Assembly (NCBI RefSeq): GCF_000340215.1
Contig: NW_006921534.1
Location: 5,932,955-5,996,954 of the forward strand
DNA from: Pseudocercospora fijiensis CIRAD86
Taxonomy: Eukaryota > Ascomycota > Dothideomycetes > Mycosphaerellales > Mycosphaerellaceae
Direction of reading: 5' to 3'
DNA: 64,000 bases
Under the pieces are notes generated by a model. The model was not told the origin of the DNA and did not search any database. It was given only the letters and a program-made list of their open reading frames with translations. The position numbers and the translations under genes were made by a program. Shown one piece after another: positions 1 to 12,146 of this stretch (positions within the stretch are counted from its first letter, which is position 1; each line of letters opens with the position of its first letter).

Positions 1-1
1 C

Positions 2-1640
2 TCCTTGCCTATCCTATCCGGCTTCATCTCTGCTGTGGCCATCACCATCATTCTTGGACAGATCCCATCTCTGCTTGGTGAAGACTCTGGCGGAAGCAAC
101 ACAGCCGAGAAAATACACGACGTATTCGCCAACCTTCCCTCTGCAAACGGCTACGCCTGTGCCATCGGCTTCACTGGTCTATTCTTCTTAACCGTCCTTG
201 ATAAGGTGGGCAAGAGATACAGTGAAAAGAGCAGAGTGATCTGGTTCCTAATGATCACGCGTGCCTTCCTCGCACTCGTGCTTTTCACTGGCATCAGCTA
301 CGCCGTCAACAAGAAATATGGACACGACGATGATAGCTACCTCTGGGGCGTTGCTAAGGTCGAGGCATCAGGAATTGCGAAGCCAGCAATGCCGCCGGCC
401 GACTTGATCAGTAAGATGGCACCTCGAAGCATCGCCATATTCATAGGCTCGGCAATAGAGCATGTTGCCATTGCTCGTGCTTTTGGAGTAAAGAACAATT
501 ACATTACAGATCAGACCCAGGAGCTAGCATACTACGGTGAGCATCAATTGTCGATGATCAGCTCAGCAAGAAACTAATCCCGTTGTAGGCATCACAAACT
601 TCTTCAACTCCTTCTTCCACACAATGGGCGTTGGTGGCGCCATGTCTCGAACAGCCGTCAACTCCGCTTGCAAGGTCAAGTCTCCTCTATCTGGCATCTT
701 CACAACAGCCGTAGTCCTGGTCTGCATTTTCAAGCTCAGTAGCGCTCTATACTGGATTCCGAAGGCAACACTGGCAGCTATCATCATCTCTGCAGTTTGG
801 CCCTTGATCAGCGCGCCAAAAGTGTTCTACATCTACTGGAAGACGAGCCTGGCGGACTTCATCTCCTCAATGATCGCCCTCTGGGTATGTCTTTTCAAGA
901 GCACCGAAATTGGCATTGCCTGCGCTGTGGGCTTCAACATCGCATACATTCTCCTTCGTCAAGTGTTCACCAGAGTGTCTCACGCTGGAACCGACACCGC
1001 AGTCGATACGCAGAGCCAGCTTCTCGCAAACAGCGGCTCAACAGTGACCACAATCCCAGACGGCTTCCGCATCTTCCGCTTGAACGAATCCTTCTTCTTC
1101 AGCAACGCCTATCGTATCGCAACAAGCATGACAGATGCGATCCAAACCCACCATGCACCAAACTACAGCCTCGCGAATGGAAGTGAGAAAGAACGAAACT
1201 GGAGCGTTGCGGGAGAACGTCGCATCGCGAGACTGCGTGCACGAGCTCATATTACAGATCCATCTACTTTACCAGCAATCCGAGTCGTCGTGCTCGATTT
1301 CAGCAAATGCAACCACATCGACGCGACCGCTGTCACCCAACTTCGCAACTTTCTGGCCGAGCTGAAAAAATACGGCGGAGCTAATGTCCAAGCAAGATTC
1401 TGCGGAATGAGCAGCTATATCAAGGAGCGCTTTCAACGCGCTGGTTTCCTTTTGGTCATGGATGAGGAGGGTGGCTTTAATCCTACCAACGCCCAAAATG
1501 GTGCTGTTGCTGTTAGAGTTTATGATACTGTGGGTCAAGCGGTCATGGCGAGAGTTGTGGACAGTGATGGCATTGAGACTTGGGATGAGAAGGAAAAGGT
1601 CGTTGAGGATGCGACGGAAGTTGAGGAGAAGAAGATGTGA
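2..1640 (+). CDS. SulP-family sulfate permease, 3' part (5' end outside window)
   Basis: Sulfate/anion transporter of the plasma membrane (SLC26/SulP, like fungal SUL1/CYS-14). Exons are <2..536 and 589..1640. The 52-bp intron starts GTGAGC, ends TTGTAG and splits a Gly codon. The 528 residues present cover the later membrane helices, the conserved AMSRTAVN-type stretch just after the intron, and a C-terminal STAS domain (about 1280-1490) with the LDFSKCNHIDATA core. Family members are near 800 aa, so roughly the first third lies upstream. The tail is acidic and lysine-rich. Family is certain; substrate is inferred from the family. Confidence 0.93.
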
Positions 1641-4600
1641 ATGATGAATCACCCTCTGCCATGTCTCCGTATACCCATACCCTTTTGATTAATGATCTAT
1701 GAACGAATGAATGGATTTATGACCACCTACCCTACCCGCAAGCACTTCCAAATTCTTCCCTTCCTCCGAGCGAGCGAAACCCCCACGAAGTCTAGTTCTA
1801 GTTCCATCCTAGCCATCATCTGGAACTAGATCTAAATTCCGCATCACATCATACGATCAAAACCTACATTCATCAATCCTCATTAATAATAGCGCAACGC
1901 AAGCTAGAGACGTGCGGTGCGGTCGAGAATGAGATGGATGGGTAGCCCGCACGATCCGGTCGGGTCGGACAAGCTCTGTCTGGTACGTAGGTACCTGCCA
2001 AGATATATCGGGTAGTGCGGGATGCTGGGGTGAGGTGGGAGGTGGGAGGAGAGGTGTGGCTGTGCAGAATGTACATGTACATGGTCGTATACATATAGCT
2101 GAAGAGCTGTAGTGGAACGGGATGAGATGAGATGAGACGAGTAAGGAATGGAATGGAATGGGAGGGGACAAGGAAGGGGTTGGGGAGTTTGTTGTCGTGT
2201 TTTGTTTGTTCGTATGTATAGACTCCGTTCGTTTTTTTTTTTTGGAAGATGGTGGTCTGGTATAAATGCCGCCTAAAATCACACCTGAACGTATTACAGT
2301 ACGAAGGCTCATCACTTCTTCGACTCGGCATCTCCTCCAGCTTGACTAGGAAATCCTTCGACTTACTTATTGATGTCCTAGAGTCAAAACTGCAATGGAC
2401 TCCTTGGGAAGTATGATATCGGAAATGTTGACTTCGTAGAAAGAGGAGATTTTTTTTGTTTCTCTCCTTCGAGGTTACCGAGACCAGAAATGTGGTTTGG
2501 TTCGATTACATGTATGTCGTTGTAGGTTGGTTTGTCCTATGAGGGTTGTTAGTATGCTGCTCTTGAACGTACTCGATAAGACTATTTGACACCTGATACC
2601 TCAAGTAGATGTGTAGTAACGTTCGATGTCGTGCGCTCGATAGGCTAGCTAACGGGTATCGATGCTGTCGTGCTTAACTCTCTGAAAAGTCTTATAGCGA
2701 GTGAGAGGTATCTCTATTGTGCCGATAATTCTTTCTATAGTCGGCTGGATATTCTGGTTGGCGTTGTTGAAGGTGTATTGTCTATATCTGTATTGAAGGC
2801 AAAGGCTTTGATCGTCGTTGGCTGCAACATATTCCGCTGACAATGTGTTTATGCACGCAACTAGAAGTCAATGTAATAGGGCACCGTCATCCAAGGCATG
2901 CGCTTCGAGACTACTACGCGTCCTTCGCGAGCGTCTTACGCCATATCACCCTCTACTCTTCTTGTCCAAGCCAGGGTATTCTAGTAGTTCCTCGCATGCG
3001 GCTAACGAGGTCGAAAAAAGAGCTTTCCTCTACTGCCTTACGGGCAGTTACTAAAGGCGTTGGGATGGTAAGAGGTCTGGAAGCATGAACTCTCCTAAAG
3101 CTCGACAATTCTGGCCAGAGTGGAATAGTACGTGTGCCATCTTCGTCGAAAGATTCACATAGCGTTAGAATTTCAGTATCTGTCTTATGGGGGGCTTATC
3201 GTATGGCACATGTCGCCACTCTTTTCCTCTTTCGAGCAACTGCTTAGGAAAAAAGCAACCATTTAAGCCAGATATGATCGCGGACGGTATCCAACACTGC
3301 GAAAAGGTCCTTGCCTACCTACATCTAAGCCACGATTAGCAGAACTCGCACGAAAAGCGTAAGCTAAGACTCCTAGATTCCAGATATCAGCGGAGTAGGA
3401 CCACGGAACACTTCTGGTGCATGATACGCCGGTGGCTGAATTCCTCGCTGCCCGTCCGAAATCTCAGACAGGCAGGCCAAAGCTCGGAAGTTCTTGGCAG
3501 CAGATTGAGTGATCTGAGTCAGCGGGAGTGGTATTAATACGCGGTGCTGACATTCTTCAAATTGCTACAGGTGGTCCTACGGCAACCTCCCTGTCCTGTC
3601 CTGTACAGTTCACGTTTTTGAAACAAGTCTCGTGTCGTCCCGCCCGCCCCGCCCCGCCCCGCGTCGTGTCGTAGCGAGAAAGTACAACGTTACAACCTGA
3701 CTCGCGCTAGAACTGTAAGGAGCGAGGCGAGACGGGAGCGGTCCAATTGGCGAAAGCAATTGCGCAATGCAGAACAGAGTCCAGACGCAGACAAACCAAA
3801 ACTGCGATGGATTGTTACTGCTGCTACATACACTTGTCATGTGGCTACATAAAAATTTCCGATAATGATAATGATAGTGATGGCAACTTCATGTATGGAA
3901 TGGAGTTGGGGAGTTTTCTTATCTTGGCACACATGTCCCGCAGCGGCAGCGCAGCCCACTGAGCCCAACAGGCAAAAAAAGCCAGGGTCCATGACTTTCC
4001 AAGATGTCTCGAGGGGTAGATTGCAGAACCCATGCCTTGCGTGAATCGGCGGTGTAAGGAAGGCAAAAAAGAGTGGCCTGTTGTAGGCATTTGAAGAATG
4101 GTCTCCCAGTCATCCCACGACGTACAGGCATGCTTTATGATGAGTTCTGAAGAAGGCGAAGCTCCCGTATGATTCTTCGCATGTGCAGGACCTGAAAAGG
4201 CGGACGTACATCCAGACCAATTCCAGCACAAAGGAAGCTCAGGAACTTTGCAACACCGACTTTTTTTTTGTTTTGGCGGCGGTGTGACGTGGTCGAGGGG
4301 GAAATGGTTGGTTGCCTTGAAGCAGCAATTTCGTGTTCGACCAAACAGCGGGTCGATGTTTAGAAATATGCGCCGGGCCAGAAGTCAATCATGTGGTCGC
4401 ACGTCGCACGTTGCACGCGCTGTGAGATGGACCAGGTTTCGTTGCGTTGAGACACCGCTGTTCCTGTGGTACCGAGCACATGGTTTGGCTTTTTCCCCAG
4501 CGTCGGGAAGTCGGTTCGCTGGTTCGGTGGTGGTTCCGCGGGTGTTTGGCATCCGCAGCAGATGGCAAATAACGCGCAGCGCAGCGCTCGACGCTGGGTG

Positions 4601-4812
4601 GCGGCACTTGCACGTTCTCGGGGGATATCGTAGGGGTGAGTGGTGTGGTGAGGAAAAGTCGGGAGTCGCGATGGTCCAACAAGATGATTATTGCCGACAT
4701 GTTTTTGCGAGGAGCAGAGCCATCCTTTTATTTCCCCATTGCATGTCATGCAGATGCTGAAAGGCGGTGCATTGAGAGGTGATGTTTGGGAGAAAGGGTT
4801 TGATGGTTTTGC
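1641..4812. other. Gene-poor intergenic stretch
   Basis: About 3.2 kb with no open frame that resembles a protein. It holds the 3' flank of the permease, a T12 run (2232-2243), GAATG/GATGA-type short tandem repeats near 2120-2160, and a very GC-rich C4G-type stretch (about 3640-3665). Several overlapping open frames exist on both strands but show no domain, no paired splice sites and no consistent codon preference. Confidence 0.6.
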
Positions 4813-5106
4813 TCAGGTGTTTGAGTCGGCGACGGAGGGTGTTGATGGGATGGATGGTGGCGGCGATGGCGCCGGTCTCCACCAGCATCCATCTCGGAAG
4901 GTCACATATCCTCGGAGGTAGTCTTTGACGGCCGTCTCACGTTCGAATGCGACCCAGTACCATTCCTCTGCAATTTGCTTTTGTTCTGCAGTGGTGAATC
5001 CTCTCCGTTGCAACTCGGGATAGTACTGGTTCTCTGCTGTGGGATAGATGTAGCCGCCCAGGTAGTGCAGGATGCACGGAAAGCAGAGACACAGAGAGTT
5101 GTCCAT
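4813..5106 (-). CDS. Possible small hypothetical protein (97 aa)
   Basis: Not recognised. The Met at 5106 (MDNSLCLC...) opens a 97-codon frame. It has a hydrophobic Cys-containing start, a Tyr-rich middle with ordinary amphipathic composition (TTAEQKQIAEEWYWVAFERE) and a Pro/Ser-rich end. An upstream in-frame start at 5163 would add 19 residues. The middle looks more protein-like than the surrounding open frames, which is the only reason to list it. There are no neighbours within 3 kb to give context, and an unseen intron or further exon is possible. Confidence 0.28.
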   Translation of the reverse strand: MDNSLCLCFPCILHYLGGYIYPTAENQYYPELQRRGFTTAEQKQIAEEWYWVAFERETAVKDYLRGYVTFRDGCWWRPAPSPPPSIPSTPSVADSNT

Positions 5107-7544
5107 GTCTATTGTGTGGGTGGAAGGCCGTGGGGAAGGGGAGAGGTTGAAGGTGCAGAACACAAGTGGTAATGATGTAGGTAGGAGTAGATGGGGGAGG
5201 GAAGGCTGCGTTGGATAATTAAGCTCGCGGCTGTGGTGGCAGTGGTGTGCATTATTTAGATAGGGAGAAGGGAGGGTATGGGAGTGTCAGGCAGCTCGCG
5301 TGATGGCAGCACAATGCGACATTACATTATATTGGCTGAAGCAGCGGCTGCAGATGCGGGCATGCCAGGCCAGGCAAGGCGCTGGGATGGGATGCAGTCC
5401 GGCGTGAGGGCGAAAGAGGCCAAGCTACCAGTATTCTAGTTCTACCCGATGTCCGACAGCTCGCGCCTGCGGGAGCGGGTGCGGCCGCCGCCCGCCGAGC
5501 CGTGGTGCAGAGTTTCTCGTGCGCAAGCGGAGGCAGCGGCAGCGGAGGCGCGCGTGCAGCGCTGTCGCCCTCGCCGTCGCCGTTTCACGCTTGCAAAAGA
5601 AAGTGGCCTCACGCGAGCGAAGCTAATCTCGGGGCAAGGCAGCAAAGGATTATGATGCAAGCAAAGGAGGCAGCGGGCCGCGGCCACCACTGGGCACTGG
5701 GCAGTCCACAGCCTGCAGCGTGCATTATTGCATCCAATGCATGTCGGCGGCGCGTCTCGGGAAAGGCTCCCGTCCAGCAGGAAATCGGCCCTCGTCATCG
5801 CACCTCGGCCTGCTCCTTCCTCCCGCTCTGCATCCTCCACCCTCTATGGCCCTGACCGCGAATCGGCCCAATCGAGCATCGCCAAATCATCCTGCCTCGA
5901 CAATGTGCATTGCATTGCATTGCCTTGCCGCAAGGCACGCCGCGCCTGCCAACCAGCACAACCAGGAGTAAACGAGCACGCCAACAGCAAATTTGACTTT
6001 CAACACCCAACCCGTCCCTTCCTCGACCACCACCGCTCAACGCCACATCCTCTACGGAGACATGCAGCCAAACGAGCACGCCAACAATCCTACGCTGGAC
6101 TCCTTGCACCACACTTGTTCAATGCCTCATTATTCACTCGTAATCCATGCAGACACGCCTTGTGAACAACGAAGTTCATCGTAAGCCTCACATATCGAAA
6201 CCCGGTCGCTGCAGCCCTCTCCCCTTCTTCTTCACGCCTGTCGAGAAACGAGCACGCCAACAATTGTGCAATCATGGCTGTCTTCCCCTTCCCGCAATAA
6301 AACTTAGGTTTGCCAGCCGAGCAACCATCAGAAACAACCACGAGCCTTATCTGCAGCTTGAGCGAACACGCTAATCATTAGTGCAGATGTGCCAGCACGA
6401 GCAGTATCGGCGTGGTTACACACAGGGAGTCCGCAAGGCAAGGCAACCTTTGAAGCCGCGAATGGCTCATCATCGGCATCTCCACAGCGCAAGACGTGAA
6501 CGAACAGACCACTTGAGACGGCATGACATGATGATACCGGTGTACATCGAGCACCATGCCTGCTACGCGCCTCTGTCTACGGCTTGCGAGAAGCACAGCA
6601 ATCCATGCCTCGGGCCCAGATCCTCTGTGTCATCATATCAATGCACCCTCGCACCCACGGCTGCCAAGGCTTCCACGGCTGATCACAATCATGCATGCAA
6701 GTAGAGGCGAGCCTCATCTGTTCTGGATGTCTGATCCTTCTCGACCCAGAAACTACCACGTGGTCCGCAATCCGTCGCGGAGAGACGGGCCACTTCCTAC
6801 AGGCAGGGAAATGTCGTCCCTGCAGCCCAGCAGTATACACTAGTGCTAGCCTAGCTCCATCGAATGCACCGTTATGATGACGAGGAATGACGAGGAAAGG
6901 GTTCACGTCAACTCACATTGCTGCCCAAACGATGTTGATCATGGCCTGCTCAAATGGACAATCATACAACAAGAGGTGTCAGGCGTGAACTACTGTATAT
7001 CTGCACGAACACGATCCGACGAATTCAGGATCGGCAACGTGACGGGACAGTGCACCGCACCGCACCGCACCATCGGTAAGAAAAAGACAACTCAGCCCAT
7101 CTGCAGCCAGACGAGAACGCCATCGAATCCTACAGGTTGATGAGGAATTTTGCTTCTTGCATGCCATGCCATGCGCTGCGCCGCAGAAATGCGTTATGAT
7201 CGAACTCAATCTCATGCCTGTCATACACGAACGATTGGGTCAAATTTTCTGACTCGCTCCACGCCACGCCTCCCTCTATTGAACAAACATACCATACATA
7301 TTTTCTCTCACCCACACGGAGGCACATATATCCCGACTGTGTTGCATGTGTCGTATTTGCCTGCGCTTCGAAAATGCAACACGAGAATCCTTCTAGAGTC
7401 TAGACCTTACCTGACTTACATATGTACATCGATAAAAGTAGTGTATGTATCACACCTATACCTACCTTACTGTACCACAACCTTTCTATCGCACAATATG
7501 TATTATATACGCATCACTACTCCAAAAGCGTGCAACAACCCTAT
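5107..7544. other. Gene-poor intergenic stretch up to the transposon edge
   Basis: About 2.4 kb without a convincing gene. GC-rich and low-complexity in the first part (5440-5600). From about 5970 to 7130 it carries exact and degenerate copies of a 17-bp motif, listed separately. From about 7,540 the base composition changes abruptly to TpA-rich RIP-type DNA. Confidence 0.6.
5970..6262 (+). repeat. Dispersed 17-bp repeat, three exact copies
   Basis: AAACGAGCACGCCAACA occurs exactly at 5970-5986, 6070-6086 and 6246-6262; the first two are exactly 100 bp apart. A degenerate copy lies near 6363-6376. A longer similarity (GCAGCC before and AATCCTAC after the motif) recurs at about 7104-7132. The spacer sequences differ, so this is not a simple tandem array. 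Function unknown. Confidence 0.8.
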
Positions 7545-7871
7545 TAAGCGAAAAAGCAACATCCCCTATAAAAACTCGTCGCTATCCGGCGTTCGTCGGC
7601 TAAACAGGGATCAACCCCTATAGTATCCACTTAGTTAGCATATAGAAGCCGCTCTGCAAGTAAATAAACAGGCCTTAATTAGACTCGGTTATAGGCGCGT
7701 TAAACCCCTTCGAGTAGCTTAGCTATTACCGCCGCTATCGGCCTCTATATACGACTTAATTACCTTTATATTTCTAAACTCAATCCTGCTAAGAAGCATA
7801 TAACAATAGCGAGTTTCTAGGCCTTCGTAGAAGATAGTTATAACAACGATAAAGGTAATAATTAGCTAGAT

Positions 7872-10800
7872 ATGTCTACTAGTTTAATAGACGACGATAA
7901 GTTAGATACTAATTAGCTAACTAGAGGAAGAGAGCCGATATTTAAGAAGGTAGGAGAACCCCTACTAAGCGGTGCAGATAATAAGGGTTTAGTAGTCGTA
8001 GAAGGGGATAATAAGGTCGAGGATATAGGGGTAGATAGTAGGGCAGGCGGATTGTATTATCTAAAGGATAGAGAGATTAACGAGGGTCGATACGAGCTAC
8101 TAACTAGTACCTCTTACCGGCGGATAGTTAACTTGCCTAAAGAACTAAGTAACCTAAGTAACCTCTCGTTACTAGATAATATCTAATATCGCTTCTTCTT
8201 ACTCTTCTAGACTAATAAGGTTATAGACCGACTAGTTAAGTATACTAACGAGTATACTAGTAATAAACCGGATTTTAAAAAGAGCGATAAGATCGTCGTT
8301 TCTAGCTATCTATAGAAGCCGGTAAACAAGCTAACAATACGGATCTTCGTAGGTATTATTATCTATATATCTGCAATCTAAATAGCCGATAAGAGCGACT
8401 ACTAGAGGGACGATAGATACTAGCCGCTATATCCTATTATCGGTTATATAAGCGAGTAGCGCTTTAAATAGATTAAGGCGGCTTTATAGTGCCGGAATAA
8501 TACGCTCTCGTTAAGTAGAAGAGGCCTACCTACCTAGACCTAGATATTGCCGCTTACTAATATATTGCGTAGCAAATTCCGCGAGGTAGTCGTACCTAGT
8601 ACTAATGTATCTATCGACGAGAGCATAATCCGTTTTACTAGTAAATCTAGATACGTTGTTATAATACGAGGTAAGCTAATACTAATCGGATATTATATGC
8701 TTTGCCTATACGAAGATAGGTATATATATTCCTTCTTATTCTCGAGCCCTCGGAAGGCATATAAATAGGAGGTAGAAGATCCGGATTCTATCGCTTCGAG
8801 GGTCGCTAAGCGGCTAGTAGTAATACTAGAGGTTCTTACGGACGCCGAGAAAAAGGAGCGACAAAAGGAGAGTAATAAGAAGCGCCGCGAGCGCGAGTCT
8901 CGAGGGCTAGGCGGTATTAGTTATAGTAAATACACTAGATTATGTTTAGTATAGAACGTAAGGAAGGAAAGTTATATAAGCGCGGCCTGCGTAGACCGTC
9001 TATCCGAGATAACCGAAAGCCTAATCGTATCGCCTACCGTCTCGCTAAGCGCTAAGCTAAGCTCCCTTTAGTAAGCTATTCTTCGACTAATCCTATAACT
9101 TCCTTTCTAATAGCACTTCTTCTATATATTTATAGACAATCTATTTAATAACGTACTATTATTCGCGATCCTTCGATATCTCGGTATTACGGCGACTAGA
9201 ACGGTACGATCGAGTTTACTTTCGTAGCTATAGCGAGGCGCGACCTTCGAGAAATTAGGTATTTTAAAAAAGGATAGTACTAGGTAGAAATCGATATACC
9301 TAGGGCTAAATCGTAAGATAATACGGTTTCCCTATAATATACTGCTTTATAAGGCAATATATAGTATAGTAGCGATTATCTAGTAGGATAGGAACCTCGT
9401 CTAATTCCTTATAACGGGCTATCGACCTTTCGAGAGAATATATTAAACTACTATACTAGCGCGCCCGTTTACTAGCATTATGCGGCGACAAAAGATCGGA
9501 AGTATCCGCGCTTACTAAGCGTAGATCTCGGGCGCACTTATAGGCTAGGGTCGCTACGTGCTTAGCGCTAAGCCTCCTCGGCTTCCGCCTTATACGCGCT
9601 TCCCTTTTCTTAGCTGCGGCTCTGTAGCTAGTTAGCCTTAGCATACCCCGCACCCGTATATGCAGCCGAGCAGCTAATAAAATCTTCTAATGCCCCGTAC
9701 CCGAACGTATAGCCGAGCTAATAAAATCTAATGCCCCGTACCCGAACGTATAGCTAAGTATCTAATTAGAATTGCGTCGCAATCTAACAAACAAACAAAC
9801 CTATAAGCTAACCCCTCTAAGGCAGGTGCGCCTATAGCCGAGTCGCGCGCCTAAGGCAATTAGGCATCTCCGAAGCCGCGTCTGCTAAGGATTAGCCTAG
9901 TCGGCTAAGAACGCACGCCGAGAATCGAACGCGCGACCTTAACCTATAGACTATAAAGCGCGGATACTATATCAAACTACTATACTAGCGCGCCCGTTTA
10001 CTAGCATTATATAGCGACAAAAGATCGGAAGTATCCGCGCTTACTAAGCGTAGATCTCGGGCGCACTTATAGGCTAGGGTCGCTACGTGCTTAGCGCTAA
10101 GCCTCCTCGGCTTCCGCCTTATAGAATACTACGGCTTCGTACCTACCTTCGAGCTAGAAACAACGCCTATATCGATAAGCACGTACGACTATATTAGAAT
10201 ACCGACGGCAAGCAAGAGATATCTCTTCTAGAGGTCGCTACCCTATATAACGACTATATAGGTAGCGTTAATATATATAACTAGCTACGCTATTATTGCT
10301 CGATATAGTATAAGTTACGGAAGGGTTAGCACCCTTTATTCTATTTCCTACTCGACGCCGTTATTATTAACTTATTTATCCTTCTACGAGGTAATAAGAA
10401 GTAGACTAAGGACTAATAGTTTACTTACTAACGCGACTTCCGTATAGCGCTCGCGTAGCAACTAGTCTAACTTAGTTAGTAAGAGATTAATAAGAAACAG
10501 GCTATAGAAGCGGCTATAAGAGCTTAGCGTACGCTAACTCCTCCCCTGCCTCGAAATAATAGATAGTTTATCTCCGGCTATATCTATAATACTAGCGGCT
10601 CTCGATCTAAGCGCTATTAGCTTAAGAAGGGTAGTAGCTTGCCTACGGCCGAAGAAGCACGTCGTCTCGCTCGTAGTAGCAATGCTATATATAGCTCGAA
10701 GGCTATTCTTCTACGCTAGCGTTGCTATCTCTATAGGCTCGTATAGACCGCTTAGGGCTATAAATAGTAGCCTCTCGATAAGAAGGACGAGTACTAGATA

Positions 10801-10943
10801 ATATACGCTTATTAATATTATAGACCTATAGCCCTTTATAAGGCCTGCGATTTAATATAGTATAACTAGCCTAATCTATAGCACTTCTTCGAGAACCTAA
10901 AGCGGCAAAGTAATACTTCTTCGAGCGCCGCTAGCGGTTAATA
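7872..10943 (+). pseudogene. piggyBac-like transposase, broken by RIP stops and an insertion
   Basis: The frame reads through with TAG stops where Trp/Gln are expected. An intact stretch at 8547-8768 has the family signature SIDESIIRF followed by a GYYMLCLYEDRYIYSFLF-like strand (catalytic-core DDE_Tnp_1_7 pattern). Downstream come the typical LRYLGITATRTVRS motif and, after the inserted element, VATLYNDYIGSVN...LRYYCSI and HPLFYFLLDAVIINLFIL. The last two match the conserved YNxxMGGVDxxDQ/FYFLLDxxxxNxxIL block of piggyBac transposases. Removing the insertion rejoins the frame. It cannot make active protein as it stands. Confidence 0.8.
9441..10123 (-). mobile_element. TRIM-like small LTR element, copy 1
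   Basis: 683 bp with direct terminal repeats of 154 bp (9441-9594 and 9970-10123), flanked by the 5-bp duplication GAATA (9436-9440 and 10124-10128). In its own orientation it starts TATAAGG (from TGTAAGG) and ends TAATA (from TAACA), i.e. RIP-altered TG...CA LTR ends. It has no retrotransposon ORF. The internal part carries a tRNA-like Pol III B box and a roughly 45-bp threefold repeat. It interrupts the piggyBac transposase and matches copy 2 at 51277-51964, which is inverted relative to this one. Confidence 0.82.
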
Positions 10944-11575
10944 ACCGTCGCTATTGTCTCTAAGTTTAACTCGTAGGCCGTACTTAAAGCATACTGCTAC
11001 TTTACGAGCGAGGCAACGGTCTCTTCTAACTAACTAACCTTTAACTAAAGTGCCTTAAACTCCGCCCTCTTAATAACTATTGCCTTACTTCGAGAGCCTT
11101 CTTTAGCGGAGCTAGTAACTACTATAGGCGACTCCGTAACCTCCTTTTTAACCTCCTTCTATAGGAGGTTTATATCTACCCTTAAGTCCCTTACTGCCTC
11201 TACGAGCCGGTTAACCTTAGCTATAAGTAGACTAATATTAAACTACTTCTTAAGTAGACTCGGCGGTTTAATTAGTGCTAGAAGTGTGTCTTTACTAAGC
11301 TTATAGCGACTTAGTCGATAGTATATACGAGACAGGCGAGACTCGGTTAGTAGCTAATTAGTTATTAGAAGGTCTTAATCTACGGTTTATTGTCTATATA
11401 CCTGTCTCGGTAGCGTACTTAGCGCCTCTATTGCCTTCTTCTATACCTTTACTTACGAAGGTTTACTATAAAACCTTTACTAGGGGACGACTCGTAAAAG
11501 TGTCGGCTTCCTAACCCTAAGCTCCACTACGGCTAAATCCGAGACCCAATCGGACAGTATCGCCGTTCTACTAGT
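10930..11575 (-). pseudogene. Antisense ORF of unknown function at the right end of the piggyBac element
   Basis: On the minus strand one frame stays open for about 210 codons, interrupted mainly by TAG/TAA at positions explainable by RIP. It includes a Leu/Arg-rich stretch (LLTESRLSRIYYRLSRYKLS), then a heptad-like segment (LLIAKVNRLVEAVRDLRVDI) suggesting a coiled coil, then Lys/Glu-rich sequence. Not recognised. It converges on the transposase. The TAG-dominated stop pattern argues it was once coding and damaged with the rest of the element, so it may be an accessory gene. Confidence 0.45.
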
Positions 11576-11590
11576 GATGTAATCTACTAT

Positions 11591-12146
11591 AGAGCTACAC
11601 TACATTTAGCATCAGAAGTAGAACCCGACAAGGGCAGAGCCAGGGTGGGTGTTCGACGGACTTAACCACGGACTTCGTTAAGGGGATGGAACACATTCCT
11701 ACATTTGAGCATCTGAAACAAGTGGTGACGACATGACATGATCTTTGGACGAGATTACAGTAAAAAATCTAATGCTTTTTTTTTGGCTTCTTCCTCTCTC
11801 TCTCACCTCGGCTGCTTTTCAATTCGCTGCAAGAGTCCATCCATCACACCACGACGCATGGGCGTGGTTGGGCTACGATGTAATACTAACTTAAGCCCGT
11901 CACTATGCTTGACGCCTTCTAAACACCAAAAAAACAAAAAGGATAACGCCAATGCACATCTCTTTCTCTCTCCCCCCCTCTCTCTCTGTCTCTCCCTTGC
12001 TTTATGTATCTTGTGCCGTTTCACTTGGCTTTTGACGCTGCGACAGAAAAATTTCCCTTGCTGGGGTGGGGGGTTTCGAAACGGAACGGAGTGAAGATCG
12101 AACGCTTGCGGGAGAACGAATACCGGACGCGGACGTGGGAATTTTT
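11591..12146. other. 3' flank of mpg1 with a pyrimidine tract
   Basis: Return to ordinary composition after the transposon. It contains a CT-rich tract (about 11960-12000; GA-rich on the mpg1 sense strand, 150-190 nt past its stop) and an A-rich stretch near 11930. No gene seen; the open frame running through here is read-through of the last mpg1 intron. Confidence 0.6.

Larger units (their letters stand above)
7545..11590 (+). mobile_element. piggyBac-type DNA transposon, RIP-degraded
   Basis: A discrete block of TpA-rich, CpA/TpG-poor sequence containing a transposase pseudogene of the piggyBac (DDE_Tnp_1_7) family on the plus strand and an antisense ORF near the right end. Both ends are set from the composition change, not from seen terminal inverted repeats or TTAA duplications, so they are approximate to about 50-100 bp. 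A TRIM-like LTR element is inserted at 9441-10123. Confidence 0.75.

Noticed and set aside
1857..2331. Two overlapping 152-codon minus ORFs
   Set aside because: Pro/Ser/His-rich low-complexity translations in two frames of the same repetitive DNA; typical chance ORFs.
5970..6262. Repeated 17-mers considered as a CRISPR-like array
   Set aside because: Only three copies, uneven spacing (100 and 176 bp), and eukaryotic context with introns throughout.
7545..11590. Terminal inverted repeats and TTAA duplications of the piggyBac element
   Set aside because: TTAA occurs near both edges, but I found no matching inverted ends beginning CCC, so exact borders are not claimed.
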